NCBI GenBank assembly: GCA_018136815.1
Contig: CM030931.1
Location: 9,807,072-9,871,071, forward strand
Reading direction: 5' to 3'
Origin: Isochrysis galbana
Taxonomy: Eukaryota; Haptophyta; Isochrysidales; Isochrysidaceae
DNA: 64,000 bases
Numbering within the stretch: the first letter of the stretch is position 1; each line of letters starts with the position of its first letter. The notes below the pieces were generated by a model. The model worked only from the letters and a program-made list of their open reading frames with translations. It had not been told where the DNA came from and searched no databases. Shown piece by piece: positions 1 to 9,495 of the stretch. The translations under genes and the position numbers were made by a program.

Positions 1-783
1 CGGGGTAGATGCATGCAGAAGAGGCGTACCAGAAGCGTTTGATCCCAGCAGCACGGCCGGCCTCAGCCATCTGAAGATCAGAATAAGGAGAAAGATTGCG
101 TCAAAGTTGAGAGAGCTTTGCTCTTCATGAATTTCAGAGAGGGCTCATGGAGATTCGAAATACTATCACCACTTGACGGGTGGCGCATTTGTGAAAGGCC
201 ATCGCATGAGCACCAAGGCTGCGTCCCACCCGATGCCCTAGTGATGGTGGTGATGGCGTGGGGTGCATGCCGGCAGACGACATTGGCGTGGGCGGCGGGG
301 GAGGGCTCACGTTGAAGCTGATCATGGTCGAGTTGTAAAGGATGCGTGAATGGTTGGACTGGATGAAGCCCATACCACCCATGTCAGCCTGTGTCGTACA
401 CGTGGATTGCGCCGTCAACTCCACCGGGAAGAGACTGCGAGAGATGCACGGTCTGCGCGTGCCAACCCCCCCTCCTGCAACCCTGCCACTCCGCCTGCCC
501 ACAGACCAGCACTTACCGCAAGGTTGAAGCACCACTCCATGCCCTCGCACGCCTGCTTGCAAGCGTCAGGGAAGCGCAGATCCAGGTTCAGAAACTCGTC
601 GCAGAACGTGCTCTGCTCCATGTACTCATTCTCCTTCCAGTCGACCGCACGCACGTAGTGGCCCTCTTCCTTGAGCCGCTTGGCCAGATGGGAGGCGATG
701 AATCCTCCGGCGCCGGTGACGCAGATCTTGAGGCGCGGGTAGTCCTTAGTAAACTTGGTGGTCTCAACCGGGGGGAGCACCAT
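1..783 (-). CDS. GME: GDP-mannose 3,5-epimerase, amino-terminal exons (runs off left edge)
   Basis: Converts GDP-D-mannose to GDP-L-galactose (or GDP-L-gulose), the entry to plant-type ascorbate synthesis and a source of L-galactose for wall polymers; a cytosolic short-chain dehydrogenase-like enzyme. Three exons can be read: 783-517, 388-311 and 70 to beyond base 1. They join in phase as ...EWCFNLA, then ADMGGMGFIQSNHS, then ...RFWYASSACIYP, which is the conserved order of this family. The NAD-binding motif GAGGFIASH is at residues 24-32. The introns begin gtaagt and gtgagc and end in cag, so they are canonical. I chose the ATG at 783 because the frame upstream (to 906) is proline- and serine-rich without family similarity. 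The catalytic Tyr-Lys region lies outside the window. Confidence 0.93.
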
Positions 784-1281
784 CGGAGTCGGAGGGGGAA
801 GGAGAAGAGAGGGAAAGGGCGGAAAGTCGGCGCGGCCGAGGCGGAAGCGGGCAGTCCTCTGCGTGCGCGAGCTCCACGAGGCGGCGGCGGCGGGGGGGGG
901 GGGCACCTCTACTTTCTACGGTGGCGTCCCCCCCCCCCCCCCCCCCCCCCTTCGTCCCCCTTCGCAGGTCGGTTCGCGGAATCCTCAGAAAGGATAGCAA
1001 CAAGAAAAAAGAAAAAACAGAAGAGCCGTCTTCAACGAGTTTCCTGTGGCGCGAGCCGGCGGGTGGCTGCCAGTTACTAGCGCTCTGCTCTATTGTAGCT
1101 GATGAAGTCAGCAAGTTGACGAGGGGACAGAGGGGGAGAAACAGAAGAGGTGTGCGACGAGCCCGATGGTCCGACCAACCACTTCTTGTACGTCGGAGGA
1201 CAAGGGCAAGCCTCCTCTCCCTGCTTGCTGCTTGCAGCTCACACAGAATAAGACCTCCGCACCTTGCACACAGTGACACTC
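784..1281. promoter_or_regulatory. Shared divergent 5-prime region, GME and repeat-protein gene
   Basis: About 500 bases separate two start codons on opposite strands, so the interval probably holds both promoters. It contains a pure C run of more than 15 bases near 931-950 and a G run near 891-901. I see no clear TATA box or other named element. Confidence 0.35.
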
Positions 1282-1860
1282 ATGGGATGCAGCCAGTCCA
1301 AATCTGACGCCGTCTCCATCGATCAAGTCAGGATCAACAATAAACTGCCGAGGGTAAGGCTGCTCCCCAGGCCGTTGAAGACGATCTCGGCACCGTGCGT
1401 GAAGCTGATCCTGATCCCCTTCCCCTTCCAATTGTGTCCATCACAGGAGACGGAAGCGGTCTCAATCGTGGATTCCGTCGACGAATCAAGCCGCAATCAC
1501 TGCCATTCCGCTCAAGAAGCCGAGCCTGCCTCTTCATCGCTCGACCTGAACGTGCAAGGCACCACGCCAAACGTTCCGTCCGACGCTGGAAACGTCAGCG
1601 ATATCAACGGCGGTGAGAATTCGGCGATCAAACTAGGCGGCGGTGAGAGCGCCCGTGAATTCGGTGCCCTGAACGCCCAAGCTGCCCTCACATCGCGCGA
1701 CCTGAACGTGCAAGGCACCACGCCGAAAGTGCTGTCCGACGCTGGAAACGTCGGCGATATCAATGGCGGTGAGGATTCGGCGATCAAATCAGGCGGCGGT
1801 GAGAGTTCCCGTAAATCTGATGCCTTGAACACCAAGCTGCCCTCGCATCGCGCGACATGA
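1282..1860 (+). CDS. Small MGCxxSK-type protein with tandem 52-residue repeats
   Basis: The function is not recognised. The start MGCSQSK fits the known pattern for N-myristoylation (Gly2) plus palmitoylation (Cys3), suggesting membrane anchoring. Exon 1 is 1282-1353, and a 93-base intron (gtaagg...cacag) leads in phase to exon 2 at 1447-1860, giving about 161 residues. After an acidic, serine-rich stretch, the protein has two copies of a 52-residue unit containing DLNVQGTTP, SDAGNV, DINGGE and GGGES. The unit is hydrophilic and probably disordered. A third DNA copy follows at 1854, but a one-base shortening just before it throws the frame into the stop at 1858-1860, so the third repeat is out of frame. 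The gene is divergent from the epimerase. Without the intron the frame is also open, so splicing is probable but not proven. Confidence 0.55.
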   Translation: MGCSQSKSDAVSIDQVRINNKLPRVRLLPRPLKTISAPCVKLILIPFPFQLCPSQETEAVSIVDSVDESSRNHCHSAQEAEPASSSLDLNVQGTTPNVPSDAGNVSDINGGENSAIKLGGGESAREFGALNAQAALTSRDLNVQGTTPKVLSDAGNVGDINGGEDSAIKSGGGESSRKSDALNTKLPSHRAT

Positions 1861-1975
1861 ACGTTCAAGGCATCACGCTGAACGTGCCGTCCGACGCCGG
1901 AAGTGTTGGCGATATCAACGGCGATGAGGATTCGGCGATCAAGTCGGGAGACGGTGAGAGCCCGCGTGCACGCAA
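1543..1975 (+). repeat. Three tandem units of 156, 155 and about 120 bp
   Basis: Units begin at 1543, 1699 and 1854, each with a GAC(C/A)TGAACGT start. The first two are in frame in the MGC-type protein. The junction to the third is one base shorter. The third is more diverged and partial. Confidence 0.8.
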
Positions 1976-2634
1976 CGGATACGATTCAATGTGTGTTGGC
2001 ATGACGCCAATGTATTAGGATTCTGATATGCGAAATGGCGTCATGGCCGTCCCGTCGCGCAGCTTCATTCTCAATGGTGTCAACATTGCTTCGGAGATCA
2101 GACAGAAAAGTTAGAAGGGGATTTTTTTTTCGCTTACGGCCAACATCGAGGCGGGGAGGGAGAAAGAAGGGAGGCAAAATGGCCTTGTCTTGCTTCTGGC
2201 GTTGGATCGAATGTGTGGCGGTTGCCGATTCGTGGGTGGGTCTCGTCAAATCATGCACCGGATTGTTGTGTAAAGGCAAATGGCGCCCGCTAAGAAATTT
2301 GTATAACGGTCAGCGCCGCTTGAGAGTGTGCGCCCCCTTAACCACAACAGCGACAACAACGCCGCATATTGTGCATTCGAAAGACCAAGGGATCGGAAAA
2401 AGAATTCGTACTGTCTTCACATGCCACATCCACCCGCTTTTTATATGCATGACATAGCGGCAATGGATTGACGAGCCGCGCTTGGCGAAAGTGGTAAGTG
2501 GCTCGCTATGGGCTATGGGCTACGGGGCGCCACTGCATTGCCGCACACCACCAAATAAGAGAGACGAGAAGGGGGAGAAAATACTTGCAAATCTGTTGTA
2601 GGCGACAGATGGCAAGGCAGCAGAAAAAGAACCT
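1976..2634. other. Intergenic, no gene seen
   Basis: The stretch lies between the end of the repeat gene and the 3-prime end of the glucanase gene on the other strand. Its short frames show no family similarity. A run of T occurs near 2123-2130. I see nothing else in it. Confidence 0.5.
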
Positions 2635-5307
2635 CTAGATTGTCGAGCTATATTTAGCGGGGTTATGAACGGCCAGCTGCATCTCCATAGAAGCAGCGTG
2701 TCGTCTCTCCAAATCCATTAGCCGAATCCGTGTCCATTCTAAGTCGCCCAAAAGTATCTTCTCAGCGTTAGTCATGTCCGGCACGGCCTTGTTCGTCCCT
2801 TGTACGGTCCGTTCTCCCCAATATTTCGATGCAGCGAACCATGACAGCTTGCCTTGCCGCCAGAGTTGATGGCCATCATGTGATCGGTCGACAACCGACC
2901 AGGTTTGAGCTGTCTGAACGACGGTGCCGACAGATCGGCCGCAAAGCACTTTGCCCGCACATCGACAACGGTATTTCAGACATGGGAGCCACGTGCAGCA
3001 CGTGCAAACGGCAGTCAAGCCAGCGATTAGCAAAAGGATGATGCCTCCAAAGGAAAGATCCGGACAGCGCACGCTGTTCACGGTCAAATCGGCAGTTACA
3101 GTGGTATGAAAGAGGGGCATTGATGCAGACGGTTGCCGTCCAGGCGGGGAAGCACTGGAAAGAACGATTGAGGGGCAGCAGCACATGAATGGGCTTCCAT
3201 CTGGATGCACATTGGTCGTGGATTCCAGGAACACTTTCCAAGCGGAGCTGTTCGTCAATGCACCGGCGCAGAGGGAGGGATGCAACCAGCCACAACCATG
3301 AGCAGCGACGTATGAGGCGCACGTGTTTGGTGGCGCCAGCAGAGGGGTGGGCGGAGATGGTGGCGGCAATGGCGGTTGAGCGGACACGGGAGGCACAGGA
3401 GCCCCACTGGCTTCGCCACAGTAATCGTCGATATTGCCGGCTCCGGACCTCAATGGCATGTGGTGGCCAAGGTGCGGCGTGTCGCTGTTTATTGTGGCGT
3501 TCGACGTCGAATCGAGGCTCCTCGCCGCATCCACCGCCTTGATCAAGTCCCACTGAGGCGATGAGCCGATGGGCGCCCCCGTCTCGCTACGCATGGCGAG
3601 CGGAGCGTGTGGATCCATCTTCAAGTTCCAAAAAAACCAGCCGAGGCTCGCTTTGAATGCGGTCAGCTGCGCGTCCGCATATGCTTGCGTGACCTTCTTC
3701 GCCTCCAAGTCGATGGCGAGCGACCACTCTCCGATGATGATCGGGTGATGATAGGCATGGGCCATGCAGCGGCAGTGGAAGTTGTGGGCCGCTCGAAGGA
3801 TCGTCGCGTCCGACGTGCTGGCGGTGAAGCCCTCAAATGCCGTGTATAGATGCATGTCGAGAATTACGTTGTGGTACTCGGGCTCGCGCAGTTGAGACGC
3901 CCACGCCCAATAGTCCCACCAATAGAGCACATTGAACACAACCTTGACCGAGTCTGACACACCACGCACAATTTGATAGGCGTCCTCGTAATATGCGCGC
4001 AAGTGATGTCGCATAGCCTTTTCGGTGGGCCCGTCCATATCGCCCGGTTCGTTGAGCAGCTCGACGCCCCACAGCGCATGTGAGCGCCCATAACGCGCCA
4101 TGAGGCGACGGATAACGTCCAGACTGGCCCGATACGAGTGCTTGTGCCAGTCAGCGTCGCGCAAGATGTGGCAGCCCGAGTGGTCTTTGCCATTCTGCGA
4201 GCCGGGCCCCCCATGCAGGTCGAGGAGAACTCGCATCCCCCTGCTCTCAGCCCACTCGAAGACGCGGTCGATGGTGGCCAGCGAGACGTTGGGGTCGGTC
4301 GGTGGCAGCGGTTGCCATGCGAGCGAGTCACCGACTTCGCCGAGCTCCTCGTATGTAAGGACGTTCCACCATCCGAGCGGCACCCTCACCGTGTTTATTC
4401 CATGATCAACCATCCAGTCGAAGTGACACTCGCGAATCCAGCCGCGATCTGGGTCCAGGTGCCCGCGGAGCTTCGACTCGGCGAGGGCTGCGTCGCGAGC
4501 CACCTCCTCGCAGAGCGAGTGCTCCATGAGCACCGTCCAGCCAGGTTCGGGCACGAACCAGGAGCCAAGATTCACGCCAATGATGCTTTCGATGGGCTCA
4601 ATCACGAAGAGGTCTGCGCCGCCGCCGTCGGCGACAAGCACGCCGTCGTCCCGCCGCCGGATGTAATGGCCGCTTGCCGAAGACTGCAAGAGCGCGGTCC
4701 CAGGCGGGTGCACCCCGCTTGCCGGCACGATTGTGAAGGCCATTGCCCACGCACCTGGGTCAGTATCAGTGAACGAGCTCCAGTCAAAGGGCCGCGCGGT
4801 AGACCACCTGGTGGAGGACCACCTGGTGGAGATAACGCCGTTGGCGCCGACGGTGACGAATCCTGCATCACCGCTCCGGCTCAGAATCTCCCAGGCGCCA
4901 CCCACTGTGAGGAACATCTCAAAGGTGCCTCCGTGCGCCCAGTGCACGCTCCGATCAGCGAGCAACGTCCCGGCTCCCTCGGGATCGCCCCCGGTGGCGA
5001 CGCGGCAGTAGCGGCTGGTAGCGGCGTGCCGGAACGCCACCTTCCTTCCCACCGAGTCGCGTGGCTCTCCCGGCCTCACAAAGGGCCACTGCCGTGAGGC
5101 AAGCGCATGGCGCGCATCGGTTACGAGCAGCGAGAGTGAGCGAGGCGTCTGTGCGGCACGGAAGATGAGGGAAAGGCCGGTGAGGCTGAGCACGAGCACG
5201 AGCGCGGCGGCGAGCCAGCTGCATCGCTGGTGAGGTGAGCCACAGATCAATGAGAGCGCAGAGCGGCTGAGAGACAGCCGCGGCTCATGGCGAGAGCTGT
5301 GGAGCAT
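2635..5307 (-). CDS. Membrane-anchored GH5 exo-beta-1,3-glucanase-like protein
   Basis: A single-exon protein of 890 residues, predicted to hydrolyse beta-1,3-glucan or related beta-glucosides outside the cell or in the secretory lumen. In order: a hydrophobic signal anchor (about 31-50), a beta-trefoil/fascin-like segment (about 85-240), a GH5 domain (about 240-600), a proline-rich hinge (636-660), a small Cys-rich region (663-712), a second membrane span (about 752-772) and a charged cytosolic-type tail. The GH5 domain has GVNLGSWFVPEP at 244-255 (family GVNLGGWL), the acid/base Glu420 in LLNEPG and the nucleophile Glu527 in IIIGEW, so catalysis looks intact. The typical fungal EXG1 enzyme is about 450 residues, so both flanks are extra. 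Substrate is inferred from the GVNLG signature. Algae with beta-1,3-glucan stores could use it in wall or storage turnover. Confidence 0.88.
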   Translation of the reverse strand: MLHSSRHEPRLSLSRSALSLICGSPHQRCSWLAAALVLVLSLTGLSLIFRAAQTPRSLSLLVTDARHALASRQWPFVRPGEPRDSVGRKVAFRHAATSRYCRVATGGDPEGAGTLLADRSVHWAHGGTFEMFLTVGGAWEILSRSGDAGFVTVGANGVISTRWSSTRWSTARPFDWSSFTDTDPGAWAMAFTIVPASGVHPPGTALLQSSASGHYIRRRDDGVLVADGGGADLFVIEPIESIIGVNLGSWFVPEPGWTVLMEHSLCEEVARDAALAESKLRGHLDPDRGWIRECHFDWMVDHGINTVRVPLGWWNVLTYEELGEVGDSLAWQPLPPTDPNVSLATIDRVFEWAESRGMRVLLDLHGGPGSQNGKDHSGCHILRDADWHKHSYRASLDVIRRLMARYGRSHALWGVELLNEPGDMDGPTEKAMRHHLRAYYEDAYQIVRGVSDSVKVVFNVLYWWDYWAWASQLREPEYHNVILDMHLYTAFEGFTASTSDATILRAAHNFHCRCMAHAYHHPIIIGEWSLAIDLEAKKVTQAYADAQLTAFKASLGWFFWNLKMDPHAPLAMRSETGAPIGSSPQWDLIKAVDAARSLDSTSNATINSDTPHLGHHMPLRSGAGNIDDYCGEASGAPVPPVSAQPPLPPPSPPTPLLAPPNTCASYVAAHGCGWLHPSLCAGALTNSSAWKVFLESTTNVHPDGSPFMCCCPSIVLSSASPPGRQPSASMPLFHTTVTADLTVNSVRCPDLSFGGIILLLIAGLTAVCTCCTWLPCLKYRCRCAGKVLCGRSVGTVVQTAQTWSVVDRSHDGHQLWRQGKLSWFAASKYWGERTVQGTNKAVPDMTNAEKILLGDLEWTRIRLMDLERRHAASMEMQLAVHNPAKYSSTI

Positions 5308-6174
5308 CCAATCGGTGTACGGCGCCCGTGCGCGGCGGGAAGCAGCAATCCCCGAGCGGCTGTGCAGCTACGGATCGTTCTCCTTCCGCTCTACCTCTCT
5401 CTCCCTCTTCCTCCCTCCTTCTCCCTCTCTCCCTCCCTCCCTCCCTCTCCCCCCTCTCTCTCGCTCTCTCTCGCTCTCCCTCTCCCTCTCCGTCTCTCTT
5501 TTCTCTACTCTGCCAGCTAAAACCTCTCCTCCACCAACGACTCTCCTGTTCTCCTTCTCCTTACCCTGTTGTGCTTCCTCTCCCTCTCTCCCTCTCTGCT
5601 GTCCCTCCTCCGGCTCCCTCCTTTTCATACCCTCCCCCCCCCTTCCCATTCTCCTCTTGCCGCGAGACGGTGGCTCTCAGGCAAGCGCGCGGTCGCGGTC
5701 CTCCAATGCTCTCACCTCCTTGTTCCTCAGCGAGGGAGTGGAGAGAGAGGGGGGGCCTCCAATAGTGTGAATGAGAAAAGCGATGCCGATGAAGAATCAG
5801 AAATATATTCGCTTGTAGTAGTAGTTCAGGGGGGTAGGACGCACGCGAGTCGCGGCGTAACTTGGTTAGAGTGAAGGGGGCAAAATGTTAGAAATCCGCC
5901 GCCGTTCGCCCCCCCCCCCACCTCCCGCTCGCTCCCCCCCCTCCCCGTCCCAGGCAGTCCGTCCTCCTCCCCCCAGTCTATCTCCACATTTCTACTCAAA
6001 GAGCGAAGAAGCGCGAGAAAGAGAGGCGTCCCCCCGCCGCTCCCCCTCTCTCGCGGGCAAACCGCTGTGAGGGTCGGCCGTCGGTCGCTTCTCCCCTGTG
6101 AAACGCTCCGTCCTCTTGTAACCGCCGCCCCTCAGCGCCAGGCGCGCCTCGGCCGAACGTCTTGCTCACCGCCC
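5308..6174. repeat. CT-rich low-complexity promoter region
   Basis: The interval between the glucanase gene (minus strand) and the next gene (plus strand). From about 5389 to 5650 it is an imperfect CT/CTC tract on the plus strand. Short C runs occur near 5910-5945. The long serine/leucine and proline/serine frames here are by-products of the repeat. It probably contains both promoters. Confidence 0.6.
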
Positions 6175-7026
6175 ATGGCGACAGCAACCCACCGGCGTCC
6201 CCGCTCGGCGCACGCGACGATTGGCGCGTCGGCGAGGCCGGCCGGCGTGCCCGGGATGATGCAGATGACTGGGCCTCCGGTGTTCGACTCTCCGTCCTCA
6301 GCGAAGCACCATGAGCACGCGCTGCGCTCGACGCTCCCATACCACGACATCACCTCAGCGGGGTGGCAGCCAAAGGAGGCAGCCACTAAGCCGACGGCGG
6401 ATATGGTCGGTGCCGGCTACATCTCACACGGCTCGATCGACAACACCTACCTCGTCGCCCCCTTGAAGAATGCATGGGGCAAGTCGAGGGCGCTCATGCG
6501 GAACGAGCACCGCGTGACTCCATACAAGCAAGCTACGGATCTCCTTGTTGTAGCGAAGGGATACGAGAACCCCCCTCCCCACCAAACGTTGGATCACATA
6601 AAAACGGTGCGGGCTGCAGGATCTCGATCCTCGTGTGCATGCCCGCGGCAGACGCGCACGAGTCGGCAGTGTCTGGGCGATGGCTGAGCCTTCAGCCCTA
6701 TTGTGTATGCATCATCACCATGTACTCACCAATTTAGCGTCCCATTGCTTTCCTTTTAGGTATTGGAGCCGTATTCTCCTCCAGTTCCACTTTTTCACCA
6801 GATGGATCCACTCCGCCTCGAGGGTGGTTTCGTGCGAGGTCCAAACATGAGTCCCGGTGCGGCTCCTTCCCCGCGGTCTGTCATGAGGACACGGGAGTAC
6901 CTACGCGAATCAATGAAATCATTGCCGTCAAATCACAAGGAGGCAAAGATGAAATACGAAGAATATCTTGCAAGCACATCGGCGCTCCCCGTGTCCAGGA
7001 CGTACAGAAGTTTCTCTGCGAGACCT
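6175..7026 (+). CDS. Unrecognised protein, at least two exons, 3-prime end unsettled
   Basis: I do not recognise the family. Exon 1 (6175-6606, 144 codons) starts MATATHRRPRSAH and ends in phase 0 at gtgcgg. Exon 2 (6760-7026, 89 codons) begins after a clean acceptor ccttttag with VLEPYSPPVP and ends SARP before gtaagt. Both joins are in phase, which supports a real gene. The product is basic, proline-rich and soluble, without signal peptide or membrane span, and carries SAH, SMKSLP and a short charged helix around EAKMKYEEYL. At least one further exon must exist. One candidate starts at 7270 or 7276 and reads to a stop at 7561-7563, but its composition is less protein-like and another frame (DDVKLAYESICG) is possible if the acceptor phase differs. 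Confidence 0.5.
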
Positions 7027-7787
7027 GTAAGTGCCCAGCCTCGTTGGTGCCGAGTACCAGCAGGGTTGCCTGGCGGCTTGTCGCTCAACATCACAACCGA
7101 GTAAACAGTAAACACCTCACGGACGTCGAAGGAGTTCACCATGCTGTGACGAGTAGGTTGCGGGTGGTATCCCTCGCACGCGCACGTCCTTTGACACTCA
7201 ACATATGGGAACTCAGTTCATTTCGTTCACCCAGTTCATGAACATTCATTCATCCATTCATTTTCAAAGCTCAAGATGATGTCAAGCTTGCATACGAATC
7301 CATTTGTGGGATCGTTGCTGTCGTCGATGCGTCGCAATGGATCGCTACATCGTAGCGTGTGTGTACAGCGTCAGGCGCTACACTTTACCAAAAGCGATGG
7401 CCGTCCTGGCTTGCAACAGAGAACGATAGCGTCATGCAGCCCCTCCTCAAAAAATCAGGATTGTTGCCCTAGCTCTAGTCTAGTTATGTCATGCCAATGC
7501 ATGATGCATGCATCGAACGCTTTTGTTAAGACATTAACCATCAGCCCACGTTCAATCTCATGAATGAGAGAGGAGTCAACTATGTTTATACTTAGTTTAC
7601 AATGGGGAGGCGCCTCCAATCTTGGTCTAGGCTGACTAGACTGGGAATGGGACAACCATGGCTGCAAAAAAAACATCATAATCTTCTTACCGCGAAGGCG
7701 GCTCTGGACCCAATACTTTCACGCAAGCGTTCTACACAAGTATCGTTTAACCGATAGGGAACGTACTAACTTTATAGTTGGTTGCGA

Positions 7788-7860
7788 TTCAACTAAGTTT
7801 ATACTTAGTTCGCCCATTGGCAATGGCCATTGGGGGGCACGAGCCCCTCCCTGGGCTGCA
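7788..7860 (+). repeat. Hairpin-ended repeat family, short copy
   Basis: Contains AACTAAGTTTATACTTAGTT (8 bp stems AACTAAGT/ACTTAGTT) followed by CGCCCATTGG and GGGGGGCACGAGCCCC. The same block recurs at 35664 (plus) and 59370-59402 (minus), with related ends near 24195, 26340, 38790, 41635, 52560 and 60957. Confidence 0.75.
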
Positions 7861-8074
7861 GGCTACAGGTCGACAACAAACCCTCACCCCGGCTCGCCAC
7901 CCCAAACATTCACCAACGATATTCACAGTAACAGAGCGGGAACATACATTAAACGAACCCCCCTCTGATGAGCAGAGACGCAGAGACAGGAGTGCGCCCA
8001 CCAGAAAAGAGGAGAGAGCGAGGGGGAGAGAAGGGGAACGAGGACTCGAGGGTCAAAACACAATTCGGACTCCA

Positions 8075-8182
8075 GGGGGGGGGAAACTGCGGAAGAGGGA
8101 GGGAGCTGCGGAGGGGGGGGGGGGGGGACTGCAGGAGGGGGAACTGCGGGGGGGGGGGGGGAACTGCAGGGGGGGGAACTGC
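8075..8182 (+). repeat. Tandem (G)n-AACTGC repeat
   Basis: About six units of a long G run followed by (A)ACTGC(A/G), with G runs of 7-13. The G-rich strand is the plus strand and could form quadruplexes. It directly precedes the retroelement-like segment. Confidence 0.7.
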
Positions 8183-8186
8183 ATTT

Positions 8187-8790
8187 CTTACCTTAAACGA
8201 GTGGACAATTACCGTAACGGTAAAAATAAAACTCAAATCCTCGAATTTCGAGACGAAAATCGGCTGCCCAGGACTTGAGCCCAGGGAGAATCCGAATCTG
8301 CACGCCTCGCGCGACCGCGACGAACATGGAAGACGGTATATAACGAAGAAGGCTCGGACTCATGCCGAGATATTCATGCCCAAAGGCTTGAATACAACAC
8401 TGACTTCTTCCGAGGGCCGCAGGCCGCCAAAAATAACGACAACCAGCTCATCTCCGAGCCTCTCTTCAACACGGCCGATGAGTTTGCCGCCAAAGCGCCG
8501 GCATCATGTGGCTCCGAGTACCTCCTATATACCCACGAACCTATCACGATCCCGGCCTATCATCGGGCAACGTTTCACGTCCGAATTCCGCTAGCTCTTC
8601 GAGAACACGAGGACTGCGCCATGCTCGTGGACCGACTCCCTACGCGTGAAACGATCGATAGCTCTCCTCTCGTCATTCCTCAAGCAGAGAGGCCGAACTC
8701 CGATCGATCACACCATCGCGATTGCAGTGGTCAACACTGACGCCAAACCACTACACCTTCCGTCGTTCCATCCTCCATCCTGTAGCTTCG
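8187..8790 (+). mobile_element. Degenerate retroelement segment with protease-region-like frame
   Basis: The first 130 bases are homologous to 50205-50345 on the opposite strand (shared blocks around AATTTCGAGAC and GAATCCGAATCTG). From about 8372 one frame reads RLEYNTDFFRGPQAAK and then YLLYTHEPITIPAYHRATF HVRIP. It then needs one frame change before IAIAVVNTDAKPLHLPS at about 8710-8764. The pattern of an IP-x-R-x-x-HVRIP strand followed by a VxNTxxKPLxL motif resembles the stretch after the protease in LTR retroelement polyproteins. That assignment is inference from motif shape only. The frame break and lack of flanking domains make it a relic. Confidence 0.4.
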
Positions 8791-8879
8791 CTAAGGCTAC
8801 AGGTTCGATTCAAAATTCACGCTGGAACTTATCGCCGCGTCGGTGGCAGGTGCACCCCGCTCCCTCCCACCACACCCAC

Positions 8880-9020
8880 AGCTTGGGCCCTTATAAGTAG
8901 AGCACAAGGGGGAGATGCCGCAAGGCGGGAAGTGAGGGAAGTGGTGGGGGGGGGCGGGGGGGCGTGGCTACAGAGTGACATCGCAATGCCGCGCGCGAGG
9001 CGAGGACATTAAAAATGTTT
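8880..9020 (+). repeat. Copy of the GAGCACAAGGGG...ATTAAAA repeat end
   Basis: Reads AAGTAGAGCACAAGGGG, GCCGCAAGGCGGG and ends GCGAGG..ATTAAAA. The same order occurs at 18975-19095 (plus), and pieces occur reversed at 35575-35660 and 36412-36470. It is probably one end of a dispersed element. Confidence 0.65.
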
Positions 9021-9495
9021 TATTTTCCTCGTCACCAACACCAACCACACAGCCAGCCGCCATTACGCATTACGCCCTCCCCACATCAAGATTTTTGCTT
9101 ATGCGCGGGGGGGGGGGAGATACCACGCTCATTTAATTGAAAGACATTGTCATAGGTTCGCATGGTCACCGCAACTCTGCTAGCCGACGGTGGCGTTACT
9201 GTGGCGCATAGGTGAGATGTGAACAAATGAGAGCACGAGCACACTTGGCGCAATAAAGAAGACACTGCGCGCACTAGCAGCCCGGAAGGAAAGTGCAAAG
9301 GTACAATACAAAATCCACAGTCATCCTCTGAAAACGGAGTGTTTCACTCGACAGGCACATGGGGGGGGGGGGAGATCGGTGATACTCGTCAATCGTATGA
9401 TCAGACGTTTACGATGGGCGGTAACGACGTGCGCTGCGGGTTGGGACGATGCTTGAAGTATGATCAGCGATTTGTGGATCCTTGAGCTGCCACTC

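Noticed and set aside
8790-8830. tRNA-like B box GGTTCGATTC
   Set aside because: Flanking bases cannot form a T stem and no A box or acceptor stem is present.
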